Assembly (NCBI GenBank): GCA_963971425.1
Contig: OZ020525.1
Coordinates: 21,210,187-21,274,186 of the forward strand
Source: Bryoerythrophyllum caledonicum
Lineage: Eukaryota > Streptophyta > Bryopsida > Pottiales > Pottiaceae
Reading direction: 5' to 3'
DNA length: 64,000 bases
Shown here: positions 44,619-57,165 of the stretch, piece after piece
Layout: each line of letters begins with the position of its first letter
Position numbering within the stretch: position 1 is the first letter of the stretch
Notes under the pieces: generated by a model
Databases searched by the model: none
What the model was told of the DNA's origin: nothing
What the model saw: only the letters and a program-made list of their open reading frames with translations
Position numbers and translations under genes: made by a program

Positions 44619-46490
44619 AAAGAATTTCATCACCTACGTAGTTGTAACACAATGACAAGTTTGGAATGACTTGCTTGCTATCATGAAGTTGGATTTAGCA
44701 AGTATTGGAAAAAATTGATCAACAAAAGGAAATGATGATAGTATAAGCACAAAATAATTGTCGGGCATAAAAGTGGATGGCAAATAACTTTAAGATGCAT
44801 GTATTTTTAGGCTTGTATAGATAATGCAAGTTGCACACGTCCAACTCCAAATTTTAAGTTCCATGAAATTAACTAGATCTTTGTTAGTTCATAACAACAC
44901 TTTATAATTGGATCTAACTTAATATTTTGAGCAAAATTCAACCTTGATATATGTCCCACAATGAAAAAGACAATCCTAATCCATTATGACAAAAGCATTG
45001 ATTGAGCATCGGAATATTATTTTAATGCACTCAACATTTGGAATTTTCAACAAATTATAATGCAAACAACAAAACACAATCTTTTAATCTCACTAGAAAC
45101 AAAAGTCTAGATTGAACATCACTATAAGACATCTATAGGAGCTTCAAAGTGCCTGAATACTTCTAGAGGAATTTCTACATCACTCATTGATCAAAATAGT
45201 TGAATACAAGAACAAAATTGCTTCAAATACAACTCATGACCATATCAATAGAAAGATATAGAAAAGTATAGCAAAAATAATGTAAGAAACAAATGATAGT
45301 CCATATCACTTTAGAAAAAATCTTTGTATAAACTTCAACATTGTAGGATTTATTCAAGCCTCAAAATACATATATTTACATGAAATCATGGAATCAAATC
45401 ATGGAACCAAATCTCTTAGATTAGAGATAATCAGGGGAAGAAAACCTTAAGACATCATTATTTTCTTTTTCCACGCATTTATTTTTGATATACTTCTCCA
45501 ACATGCCTAAGCAAATGTCTTATCTTTTGGTTAGGTACATCAACGACATGTCATTACAACATCATTCACAAGGTAAAGTTCTAAGAGATAAGGGAAAAAA
45601 TCATCAAGAAACTAATAATGTCCTCAACTCCTTGCCCATGAACCTAATATTGTTGTTGTCTTTGAGTAAGATGCACCTATGTGGCTTGTGCATTTTGTTT
45701 TTGAACAAGACCTCATTAGTCTTGTACAATACAAGGTTCAGATATTTATCAAAGTTGATGATGTGGACAAGATGCCAATGTATATTTGTTGTAACAACTA
45801 CATCTAGACTCGCAACTAGCTTGTAGGAACTAGGGGATGTAGTTGATTTAGTGGGCCATATGTGATGGTCAAATGAAGAAAGTGTGAAAGAGAAGGGAGA
45901 AACACATTATTTGGTGCCACACACAAATAGAGAAAGACTATGGAGAAAGATGGAGAGAGATGTTTGTCTCTAAAAGAAAATGAATATGATTCCGTAAGTC
46001 TAAACTCTAGCAGCGGTTGCTTATTGTGAACCAAATCACATTAAGTTCATGTCCTTGTTTAGTCTCCGTTCATCACTTCTCTCTCCCTTATGCGTAATGC
46101 ACGATCGTTTTTTTGGCCCCTTCACTTCACGTAACCTCCTTAGGTGGAATCCTTTAGCAAGCGGGGCTCCCGCGAGCCTCACCAAAAAAACAACTCACGA
46201 AAAATCGACCTCACAAGAAAAAACCCGATCAAGAAAATTGATCGTGTGTTACGCCGCAAGAGCCCCAGCCGGTTGGGCCTCACGGTCGGAGAGATACCCT
46301 CCGTGGCGGGCCGAGCTACCGCCATTGCCCTCCGCGTCAGGTATCTCCCCGACCGTGAGGCCCTCCCGGCTAGGTCTCTTGCTACACCTAAACGATTATT
46401 CTACAAAACATTTGCCTACGTAAAAAGTAGTTGTTTGAAAAAACTACGAAAACTTTACCAAACATGATTTATAAACATGAACTTCAAAGC
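44619..46490 (+). repeat. Tail segment S, copy B
   Basis: Third copy of the kinase-tail segment. It lacks the TTAA insertions of A and C and so serves as their empty site. It carries its own GC-rich insertion at 46095-46387. No gene. Confidence 0.82.
46095..46387. mobile_element. ~290-bp GC-rich insertion with 43-bp palindrome arms
   Basis: Copies A and C read 'cttatgcc..aacratcattctac' without interruption where B has this insert. It contains inverted arms 46256-46298 and 46340-46382 (38 of 43 positions pair, including GGGCCTCACGGTCGG), with a 41-nt loop. Composition is far more GC-rich than its host. No clear target duplication or coding frame. Confidence 0.6.
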
Positions 46491-46494
46491 ATGC

Positions 46495-47204
46495 ACCTAA
46501 TCACCCGTCGCATCATAAAGCAAAGGAGTCAACTGACAGACCGCGTGCTAACCTTGAAAAGATCAGACCCGCAGGTAGCAATCGTGAGACGCACCTGCAG
46601 GTGAGGATAAGATGCAGTTTCGAGGGCGCCATGACTGCAAGAGTCGAGAGCGATGGCGATGATGGGAACGAAGAAAGTGAGGATGATCTAGGAAGGCCGG
46701 AGAGAGTAGAAAGCGTTACAGTGCGTCTTCTCCCTCGAGTAATACGTGTGCGCGTTTTCTGTCCCTGAGAGCTCACTCATTCAAGAAGGTTTGTGGCGTC
46801 GTGGTCGGGAGCTGATCGAGTCCAGTGTTTGGAGCGAGGGGTGTCTGGTGTGTGGAGTAAGGGCTGAGGATTCTGGACTCTGAGGTTCTGGTGGGGCTCT
46901 GTTTTGTGCTCTTAATGTTGGTCGAATAAGTTTGCTCTTAATGTTTTGTGTGGGGGAGGCGTTCTCTTGACTCTCGTGCGTGTCCAGCTTGTTGTGGGAG
47001 GGACGGTTTTCTTGCACCTAGCTTTCGTGGTGCCTGTCCATCTTGTTGTGGTCGTCTTGATGCGGGTTGTGGGCCAAGGCTGGCTGGCCGTGAGCAAAAG
47101 GATACTTGCCACCTGATAAGTGGATATTTGTGGATAAATTTGTTCTTCTGGAGCTTCGGCTTCGAGATCTAGGACTTGGTGAGGAGAATATTGGGATGTA
47201 GGGG
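46495..47204 (+). promoter_or_regulatory. GC-rich 5' leader of kinase copy 4
   Basis: Conserved with the leaders of copies 2 and 3. On the minus strand, 46610-46645 reads ATGGCGCCCTCGAAACTGC, opening a short frame MAPSKLHLILTC before a possible donor (CAG|GTGCGT). This is the clearest form of the divergent exon-like block. Confidence 0.55.
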
Positions 47205-48499
47205 ATGGGGCAGTCATGGCACAAGGCTCTGGTGGAGGGGAGCTTGGCAAGAGCTTTGTCCGCCGTGATTATGGTGTGTTGTGGTGATGAGAGAACACCT
47301 GGTTTTGCGTCCTCATCTTCCAACCCTGCACGCACTTATGAGTACTTCTCCACTCGCATCCAATCGATGATTGAGAGTAGGAGTAGGGGTGAGTATGAGA
47401 CAGAAGTGGAGGCAGAGATCGAGTCGTCAAAGGCGCATTGGAGTGAGCCTCGAGAGGCGGAATGCAAGAATTAGCGTTGCTTGGAGGCAGACAAGGCATT
47501 CTTTCGGAGTCTCCAATAGCAATATGTTGGATCTGAGGAGGACAAGTTTTTCCAAGATTGGTCTGAGGGTAGGATGGAGTTTGGAGAACAGATTGCCGAG
47601 GGAGCACAAGGTGCAATTTATAGATTGCAACATGCGGATGATCTTGTTATGAAAGTGTTCAAATAATTTGGTGGAAGGATCCAATCAGGAGGCTCTTCAT
47701 AAGCAATGTTGATGGCTATGCAGAATGATACACAGAAGAGTAATCATGATTGCAATTTGACTCATATTCTTGGCGGAGTGTTGTTAGAAGATGGACGATT
47801 TGGGTTTGTGATGGAGAGGCATTGGGGTGATTTGCGGAAGATGATTGAAAAACAAATGGTACGCAATGGCAACGAGGCTTTGCCCTTGAATGTTGGGGGA
47901 TGTATTTTTGGTCATGTGGAAGATTGCATTGGGAATGATGCACTTGCATGGGAATGGCATTGTCCATGGGGATCTCACGGCCTCCAATGTGCTCATTCTC
48001 CCTAGGACATGGATTTGTTTAAAGAGTAATTGCCCGGAATTTGATCCGCTGCAAGATTCACTAGTTTAGCATGATTATAGCCGATTTCGAGTGTTCAAAT
48101 GGGGTTGTTGGAACTCGATTTTGGCGAGCCGTAGAGATATTGATTGCTCTTAAGAATCAATGTTTTGAGCCAAGGTCAGATGTGTGTAGTTTTGATATGA
48201 CATGTTATGAAGTCTTGACGGGCAAGATACCTTTGGAGGAAGAACGAGCAATTTACTATGACATAGTACTTGGGAGTAAACGCCCGGAGCTGCCAAGCGA
48301 CACATATCCATGGGTTTGAAGCATGTTAGAGAGTTGTGGGCATCATGAGCCATCCGAGAGGCCTTTGTATGAAGAAATAATGAAGAATTTTAATGTCATC
48401 TTTAATACTGGGAAAAGTTTGATGTCATCTTTAATGCTCAAATTTTCTTACAAAAGTTGACAAGGAGATTTGTAAAGCTATGTTAAACATGAAGTTTAG
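47205..48499 (+). pseudogene. TKL-like protein kinase pseudogene (copy 4)
   Basis: Aligns end to end with copies 2 and 3, starting at the same ATG context. In-frame stops occur at 47472-47474 and 47517-47519 (TAG, where the others have Gln codons). A deletion and frameshift lie before 47600, a TAA at 47650-47652, and a TGA at 48317-48319. The catalytic-loop remnant reads HGDLTASN, so the catalytic-loop Lys is also lost, and the terminal stop has shifted. DFE and HGD are present as in copies 1 and 3, placing it in that lineage, although its N-terminal part (GDERTPGFASSSSNPART) is closest to copy 2. It may be a mosaic from gene conversion. Confidence 0.9.
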
Positions 48500-51400
48500 G
48501 ATTTGATAAGTTCAGTAAAAGTAGGTGTATGAGAAAGATGTGTGAAAGTGTGGTGATTACGACACAATCTACAATAGCTTGCATTCCCACCATTTAGCAC
48601 TTTTGATGATATATCTAGATAAATATGGAAATTAAATGACATTCTACACTCTACACTATTAATTGAGTACTGGTGGTAACTTTAAGAAGTTCATCACTTG
48701 GCAATTAACAATGTCATAAAATGCCAATTACACTCTTTCAACTCACTTGTACCATGCTTATGGATGGAGAAAAATTTACCTTTCAAAGTGAGCAATAATT
48801 CTACACCTCTAATTTAGGTCTGGGGATGGAACAAACATATAATTGATTCACATCCATCTCTTTGGAAATTTGGCCGTTTTATTTTCTTATAAAAAAGAGA
48901 TCAACCACCTACTTCTATTGCATTGTAATTCCCCTCAGCTCAAATTCACTTCAAACCACATAATTAAATTTCAAAGGCTTGTTTGGGGAATTAGTTTGGA
49001 GTTTGACAAATGTGATAATATAAAGTGGCAAATTCTTTCTCATACACTCTAGTACTACCAGTTACTAGAATGAAATACTCTAGTACTTTCGGTTTCATTC
49101 TCTCTATACTATCACTTCCACCATTCCCATCCTTATCTTAAGCTTTATTATTCTTTAATCATATTTGAATACTAAATCATGTGCAAGATTACAATAAAAT
49201 ATTATTTTCATTCTAAATCTAGCTTCTTCATCTGAATATTTGATGAAACGTGTTTCAAATATGTTGACTTTTTCACTCACATTCCCACAATGAATTTACT
49301 TAGTAACATATTTTGAAAATATATATTTTTGTTGGAATACTCAAAAAGGTTATTTTTACATCTTCTTTTACATGGGGCAATTTCTAATTAATAATTTATA
49401 GTTAATGACTTGATGAATTAATGTTTTTGGTTTTAATGGTTCTACAAATATCTATGATGGAAGAGGTAGTAATTATAAAAAAATCTTTACCCCTACAAAC
49501 CAAAAGTCTTGAGGTGAGGTTTACTATTCATGGGCATATTCACATGATTGCAATTTATACTTCCAATTCTTCACACTGTGTACAAATATGCAAGAAGATA
49601 GAGCTACTGTATGTAGAAATATTATTTTCATTTTCATTGGATTTTTATACATAAAAGTTATGCCATCTTTAAAAAGATTTGTCAATGGCAGGCACTTTAG
49701 GCGACTACAACAAACTTTTGCTTTGACCCTTAATTATATATGATATTTTTAAAACAAGTAAATAAAATATTTTATTTGAGATTGCAAAAAATACCTTCCA
49801 TAATTTAGGATTTCCACTCCAAAACAAGTAAAAGTTTGCTCACATTTTTGAATGAGGTGCATCACAAATTTCATTTCTTCCTAAAAATAAGAGATCTTCA
49901 TAGTTCTCTGATTTTATTTGTCTCTCTTTAAGAAGAATCATAAACTTTTGATGTAACTATTTAAATTTACAATTTACACAAGAGTGAATTAACTAAAAAC
50001 TAAAATATGGATTGGATCCTTTTGAATCTTCCTCCATTGCTTGATATTTCGAAATAAACTTCACTTCTCTAATACCTCTAAAAATTGGTGGACAAGGAAC
50101 TTACATCACCTACATTGTGATGGTATAAAAGTCAAAACTATTGTAATTCATGACTTTGACACCTAGTGAAGTCAAAGTTTGTTAATCATTAATCAAAGTT
50201 TGTAGAGGGAAAGAAAAACTTTTTTCTTTTGCTTCACGCTCTATAATCTTTCAATCCATGCAGTCAAAGTTTGTAAAACTTTTTGAGCATGTGGTTTTAA
50301 ACCTTGAACATCAGAAGGTGCCAGTGGTGGACATTGGCCACAATATTCTACATGTATGGTGTCATATTCAAACCAAGGATTAACCCTTAAACATCCCAAG
50401 GTGCCACTGGCCGTGACCACAATATTGTACATGTATGTTGATGTATTTGAACATGGTAAGTTTTAGACAGTGAAATGATCTCCAAATGAAAGATGTTAGT
50501 TGACAAATCTTCAATCCAAAGGTGTAAGTCTTGCTAAACTATTATACATTTTTGGTATTCTACAAAGTAAAATACGTGCTTGTGTATTTGGTTTCCAACT
50601 GTCGTTGAAAATTTTCTTGACTTATTCTTTGTACTAAAATGAGTAGTTTTAGGTCTTTGTGGTGAGGAATAGACAAGGAATTTAGAAATTTAAGAATGTT
50701 ATGGATCAAACATGTGTGGCCACTTGTGCATTGACCATGATGGCTATGATGGGATCAACTTTCCAATTGCATGCTAACATACTTTTTAAAGAGTAGTTGG
50801 TGAAAATCTGTTGCTACAATATGTGAATTTCATGAAATAAATAGTGAGTTAGGTATCAACACTGTCTAGTGAAACTTCTTAATATTAATATCAACAATGA
50901 GCATAACGTCTATGTTTTTGAAACCTAGCGGTACAATGGTTGCTTCTATTACCACTTGTGCATATTCATAGCCATGACAAGGCTCTATTTCCTTATGATC
51001 ATTGTTAAGAGTGCTAGCATTTATATAAACACAACCTCCAAATTTATTTGATGATAGAAAATTTCAAAATTTTCATCTTACTATGATGTGTTCCTTAACA
51101 ACTACAAAGCGCACAAAGTATTGTTGGTAGTTGAAGAGTATACATAGCCATGCGGTGAATTTTATTGAGATGTATGGTAAGCATGTTGTCAAGGGACATT
51201 CATGCCAAAAATGTATTGATTATAAACGCTTCCTATATATTGTTTAGTATAGATTTTAATTATGCATGTTTCTTATAATTTATAACAAAAAGTTTATTCC
51301 TAAAATTGAGTAGATAGTTCATAACAAGGTATTCTTGTTTTTCAAACAATACTTAAAAGCATTTTAACTATTTATAAGGTCAATTTCTCTTTTATTGCAA

Positions 51401-51630
51401 TTAATTATTGAACACTTGCATGGCATTCACAACATTTATTTTCAATTAATATATAGATTCTACAAGAGCTTATGAAAATAAGTAAGTAGGAGCTAAACAA
51501 TCATCATAAATTAATATGTGTAATATGTTGATCTCACAAAACATATGTCAATATGAAACAATCAAGACAACGCATTCATGCGAAAGTTCCATTTCATTTA
51601 ATAATATGAAATATCTTCCAAGACTCTAAT
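48500..51630 (+). repeat. Kinase duplicon tail, copy 4
   Basis: Aligns in part with 583-2210 and with 32255-33222 and 36014-37260. Near 50290-50460 it holds two tandem ~96-bp units ('catc..aaggtgcca', 'acatgtatg'), a relative of which is inside the insertion at 52921-53311. No gene found. Confidence 0.7.
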
Positions 51631-51635
51631 GATTG

Positions 51636-52212
51636 GTGTAACAATAGTCTCTCCAAAGCTCCCAACTTTCACAGTCTACATACAATGACTTTGATCCCTC
51701 AACGCTCCAACATCCACATATTGGATTAAGAATGAAATCTTCCACATAACGGATATTTAACAAAATCTGGACAAAATCACCATTTATGGACCGATTAGAC
51801 TCTGAATTCTTATCGGCTGCCAGCCGATGCTTCTCTTTGTATGAAAATTTCAAACGGTCACAACTTACTCAAATTTTGTCCAAATCAAGCTTTTGAGGTG
51901 TTTTTTGACATCTACGTTTTTGTAGATGCCAAAAAACATCTCATATGCTCCATTTGGATAGAATATGATTGAGTTAGGCACTTTAGAAGATTATTGATAA
52001 GACGCTTTGGCAGCTCTCGGCTGGAAGCCGACCACTATTTCTGAACTTTCATTTGTCCATATTTTGTTAAATATCTGTTATATTCAATGTCAAGCATTAT
52101 TTTCATCCATTCACTTTTTCAAGATTAGGATTTTTTTATTCCAACCTAAACATGAGGTTAGAAAACTAGCAATTATGTAATGCCAAAGTAAGATGGATTC
52201 ATAACAAGATTG
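51636..52212. mobile_element. 577-bp insertion containing the foldback hairpin, solo-LTR-like or MITE
   Basis: Copy 3 reads 'aatgattgttgttttgac' without interruption. Here GATTGG brackets the insert (51631-51636 and 52208-52213). The insert begins TGTAACAATAG and ends ...CATAACAA, loosely LTR-like. Its centre carries the hairpin 51894-51915 / 51922-51943, the diverged twin of 7536-7586, with outer arms including GCTGCCAGCCGA/CTCTCGGCTGG. Confidence 0.6.
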
Positions 52213-52920
52213 GTTATTTTGACAGTGTTGTACAAATAGGGCACTTTAAGCAATTCAATATATCACATTTCTAGTGTGATCAAAGCCATTTCCAATATTG
52301 TCATTATTATCCAGAGTGTGAAACAAACCTATAATGGAATTGGTCTTTATTTAAGGCAATGTTGATAGACAAAGTCAAACAAGTCAGCTAAAAGTCAATT
52401 CTCCATATCTTATAATATGCAAACTTATATAAAATCTTGTATACAAGCGATAAGACTTCAAAACCTTGGGAAAAAAAAGAAATGGTGAAAACATAGACCT
52501 TCACAAAGCCAAAATCGTACCTCTTGTAGTCTTAAGTGTATAGAGCATCTTACAATTATATCTTCAAAAAAATTTGAGCTTTACTCCTTACCTCTCATTA
52601 GAACATGTCATTATAACACTTTATTAAAAAATGCGCATTATTTCATTACTACTTCAAACTATAATATAATGAAAATTTATATCTCTATAATACTTTGAAC
52701 AATTTTTCATCACCTGTACATTTATAAGACAATGAGAAGTTTGGAATGACTTGCTTGCTATCAGGAAGTTGGATTTAACAAGTATTGAATAAAATTGACC
52801 AAGAGAAGGCAATGTTGATTATAAGCATAAAATAAGAGTTGGGCATAAGAAGTTGATGGTAAGTGACTTTTATATGCATGTAATTTGATCGTAAATGACC
52901 TTTTGATGCATGTATTTTAA

Positions 52921-53311
52921 CCACATTTGGTCAGAGAAGCCATATTTGGGTTGCAACATGATGTTTTCTGTGTATTTGACATACAAGGTATAAGAATTGA
53001 TGTATACGATAGTTACAAAAGTTTGTACTTATGTTGAGCCCGATCCAATGACACATTACAACTTTAATTCAGATCATTATTGCACCTACTACATGCTTGA
53101 GAAGTTGCAAAATGGTTGTGAATTCTATATAATATGTATGGTATCATATTTGAGCATGATAGGGTCCAGATATTGAAATGACCTCCAAATGAAAGATGTT
53201 AGTTTAAAAATCTTCAATCCAAAGGTGTATGTCTTGCTAAATTTTAGTACATGTTTTGGATATTAAGAGTAAAATATGTGACCGTATATATGGCCTACTG
53301 ACCTTTAAGGG
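52921..53311. mobile_element. 391-bp insertion with TTAA target duplication
   Basis: TTAA is at 52917-52920 and 53312-53315. Copy A has 'gtattttaaggcttg' with a single TTAA and no insert. Termini CCACATTTGGTCAG and, inverted, CCCTTAAAGGTCAG match at 9 of 14 positions. The interior resembles 50330-50610. Confidence 0.75.
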
Positions 53312-53397
53312 TTAAGGCTTGTATAGATAATGCAAGTCGCACAAGTCCAACTCCAACTTTTAAGTTCCATGAAATTAACTGGATATTTGTTAGTTAG

Positions 53398-53467
53398 CCC
53401 CTAAAGGCCCAAGAGTTCCTCGGGGAACTCTTATAGTCTTTGAATGGGACCCTTGGGCCTTTAGGGA
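53398..53467. mobile_element. 70-bp palindromic MITE, same terminus family
   Basis: CCCCTAAAGGCCCAAG at the left and its complement (starting TCCCTAAAGGCCCAAG) at the right. Flanked by TTAG and TTAA, consistent with a decayed TTAA duplication. Absent from copies A and B ('gttagttcataa'). The terminus CCCCTAAAGG is the same as in the 2.4-kb element at 39365-41763. Confidence 0.72.
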
Positions 53468-54860
53468 TTAATAAGAACACTTTATAATCGTCTCTAATTT
53501 AATATTTTAGCAAACTTTTACCTTCATTTATATCCCACAACGAAAAAAACAATCCTAATTCATTATGACAAAAGCATTGATCAATCGTGAGAATTTTTTT
53601 ATATTGTACTCAACATTTTCAATTTTTAACAAATTATAATGCGAGTAACAAACTTGCAATCTTTTAATTTCACTAGAGAAAAAGTCTAGGTTGAACATTA
53701 ATATAACGACATCAACACAAGCTTCGAAGATCCTAACTACTTCTAGAGGAATTTCTACATTACTCATTGGTAAAAAATAGTTGAATACAATAACAAAATT
53801 GCTTCAAATACAAATGATCACTATAACAATGGAAAGGTATAGCAAAAATAGCAAATTATAGTAAAATTGTAGCAAACTCTAGCAAAAATATTGTAAGAAA
53901 CAAATGATAGTCCATATCACCTTAAAAAAATTGTACAAACTTCAACATTGTAGAATCTATATAGGCCTCAAAATACATGCATCTAAAGTAAACCATAGAA
54001 TCCAATCGTAGAATCAAATCTCTTAGATTAGAGATAATTAGAAAAAAAAACCTTGAGACATCATCCTCTTCATTTTCCACGCATCTATTTTTTTATTTAC
54101 TTCTCCAGTCTTCTTAAGCAAATGCCTTATCCTTTGGTCATGGTACATCAACGACCTCTCATACCAACATCCCTCAGAAGGTAAAATTCTAGGAGATAAG
54201 GGAAAAAATTAACAAGAAAATTTATACTAATGTTAACTACTTGCTTAGAGCCTCATATTGTTGTTGTCTTTGAGTAAGATGCACCTATGTGGCTTGTGCA
54301 TGTTGTTTTTGAACTAGACCTCAATAGCCTTGTACAACACGAGGTTCCCATATTTGTCTAAGTTGATGATGTGGCCTTGGATGCCCATGTTTATGTGCTA
54401 TATATAACAACTACATCTAGATACACAATTAGCTTGTAGGAAATAGAGGATGGAGTTGATTGGGTGGGCCATATGTGATGAACAATAGAAGAAAGTGCAA
54501 ATGAGAAAGGAGAAATACATTATTTGGTGTTGCACACAAATGGAGAAAGACTATGGAGAAAGATGGAGAGATCTTTGTCTCTAAAAGAAAATGAATATGA
54601 TTCTGTAACTCTAAACTCTAACAGCGGTTGCCTTTTGGGAACCAAATCACACCAAATTCTTATCCTTGTTCAGTCTCCGTTCATCAATTCTCTCTTACTT
54701 ATGCCTAAACAATCATTCTACAAAACATTTGCCTACATAGAAAGTAGTTGTTTGGAAAAACTAGGAAGACTTTACCAAACATTATTTATATGGGAGAATA
54801 TACTAAAATCAGTTGTCTTGAAAATTTTAAAAACATTATCTGTTTCAAAAACTTTGAGAG

Positions 54861-56648
54861 ACTTACCATGAGTTAGCTACCGTATTCAGATGGACAACAC
54901 AATATCACCAAAGGTTATTGATCAGAAGAATTAAGAAACAAAGAACAAATTTGGAAAGGACTATTTTATCAAAGGATTTCATAAAAATATTAATAATAAA
55001 TTCTTAAAGTAGATTGTTGAAAAAAATCATTATTTGGGAAATTGGATAAATTTCTATTTAGGATCATATGGAGTCAAAATAGAACAATATCAAAGAAAAT
55101 TAATTTTGAAGTTAAAGTATCACAATAAAAGTGCAATACACGTTACACTAGTTGATTTTTTTAGAACATTCTAAGACTTCAACATTTTCTTTTACTAATA
55201 GTGCATCAATTTACTTGAGTTTTAATTTTAGAATTTACATGAGTTCAATATAGAATACGAACTTTTTGTGGGACCCACATATGGATGAACTTGTTATCAT
55301 GATGAAATATCTTGATTCTATTTAAATTGTCCAATTCGACCGTCGAAAAGTGAATTAGATACGTTTAATATTCAAATGATGGATTATAGGATTTTTAAAG
55401 TGTTTATTGAACAATATTATTAAATATGGATTCAATTTGGAAGTATTTAAGGATCCAAGCTAACCTCAAGGATTCATTTGGTAGAAGAGTGTTTTGCTAT
55501 ATAGATTTTTGCATAGAATTGAAGGTTGTTTTTTTTTAAGCAGTGGATGAAATGATGCGGTGGTTGAGGAGGGCAAAATTGGTGTTCCGCAATCTTTGGG
55601 TTTTTCTATCAAAACATGTGCAAGGTATGTAAGCTTTCAAAGTTGTTATGTAATTTCTTTGCGTAGAGGAAGAGGAGTTGAGGCCTTGACCCTTCCCTTT
55701 GTTGTTTGGCAAGAGGGTTGAGGCCTTGACCCCTCCTCTTTGTTACATGGCAAGAGGGGTCAAGGCCTTGACTCCCTCCCTCTATAGAATTGAATCTTCT
55801 TAACACCTAGAGTTTCTTGACGGGCTCACACCAAAATCGCCTCAACAATGTAGATTATGTTGTAGGGTGTAAAGGAGAAACTCCTGGTCTTTTTGCTAGT
55901 TTTGATAGTAGGATCTTAAACACAACTCAATCATTAATATGCTTGCAAAATTTTGCAAACTTTGACCATACGGATTGGAAGATTATAGTGTTTGAAATAT
56001 TCCTTACGAGGATTGGCCTTCTTCTTCTTCTTCTTCTTCTTCTTCTATTTCTTCTTGTTTTTTTTTTGGAAATGTAGGAAGATGTCATAGTTTTGGTACA
56101 TTGCCCGACCATGTTTAACTTGGGGTAAAGGGGTTTTCTATAGTAAAGGGAAGATTCACTTCTATTTTCTTTCGTTTTGACAAAATTAATGAACATGTAG
56201 ATACTATGTTCTTGGATCACGAATCTTTGATTTGACAAAACATTGTGCAAGCCATTTGGGAGTTGTCCCACAACTTGTCCTCTACAACTATGTTTGAAGA
56301 TGGCATGAACTTCTTTCTATAAGTCCAATGTGGATAAAAATTATAGTACCACATAATTCTAATATTGTGGCATTTGTGTTCAAAGTCTTAAGATCCAAAA
56401 GTATAAATTGCAAGCATGGAAACGTGTCCAAGATGTGCTAAAACCCACCTCCGGAGTTATGGAGAATAGGGGGTGAAAAAGAATGAACAATCTAGAAATT
56501 GATGTAGGAAAATCAAATTGCATTGAATATGTGCAGGGGTGAAGGCAATGGTGTATATGAATTTTGGCACTGCTACTTGGAGGAGATGTTTCTTTTCAAA
56601 AAGAATTAAAATATATTCTTGCGTTGTTTTTGGACAGAGAGGTAGTCA
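54861..56648. other. AT-rich sequence with a short tandem repeat and a CTT microsatellite
   Basis: No gene recognised. 55675-55785 holds ~2.5 copies of a 40-43-bp unit containing 'gaggccttgacccctcc' and 'tggcaagaggg'. 56019-56046 is (CTT)n. A block at 55940-55985 ('catacggattggaagattata') recurs in diverged form near 5450, 39530 and 50245 and marks another dispersed repeat. Confidence 0.5.
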
Positions 56649-57165
56649 TTGTTATCATGGATGGAAGAGCATCAACAAATTAGCCAAGTTGTGTGCGAGG
56701 CACAACTATGGGAGAAGGCCATCCCTTGTCAATTAGAGCTTGTGTTCTTTGTGCTGGAAGGGCTCCATCAACTCAACGTTCAGAGCGTCAACGCAGCGTC
56801 AACATCGTCTGAAATCGATGCGGAGCATCGCGTGATGCTATTGGAGGTGACAAAGGAGCATGTGGGTTATGGCACTATAATGGCAGAAATAAAGTCGGAT
56901 ATGATATTGGAGGGTGAGATTCTATTTCCATCGGAGGTTGCTGTCAAAGTGGAAGAGGTCTTGGATGATTTGTATTGGATCCGGGAACCGGACCATGATT
57001 GTTTGGGATCTAGTAGGTGCTCTAATCAGGTGGAAGAGGCTTGAAATAATGGATGTGGAGAACATAAGTGACAGAATCATAGAAGATCCTTTTCATTTCT
57101 ATGAAGGGGGAACAAATGGAGGGATTGAAGTCCAATATGACAAAATCAAGGGGCGACCACTTTAG
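56649..57165 (+). pseudogene. Coding-like block, unidentified, frame broken
   Basis: The first frame reads QISQVVCEAQLWEKAIPCQL through to EVLDDLYWIREP. After about 56985 the sense moves to another frame, IVWDLVGALIRWKRLEIMD, ending IKGRPL before a stop at 57163-57165. GC content and codon-like periodicity exceed the flanks. It lies ~250 bp upstream of the DUF7869-type block and could be the 5' part of the same gene or of its host element. No domain recognised. Confidence 0.3.

Larger units (their letters stand above)
52440..54860 (+). repeat. Tail segment S, copy C (kinase 4 duplicon)
   Basis: Third alignment partner of 38639-42800 and 44619-46490. It carries two small TTAA-type insertions of its own (52921-53311 and 53398-53467). 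No gene. Confidence 0.82.

Noticed and set aside
46144..46467. 107-codon frame with Arg-rich sequence
   Set aside because: Spans the palindromic insertion and its host junction; arises from the insertion, not a gene.
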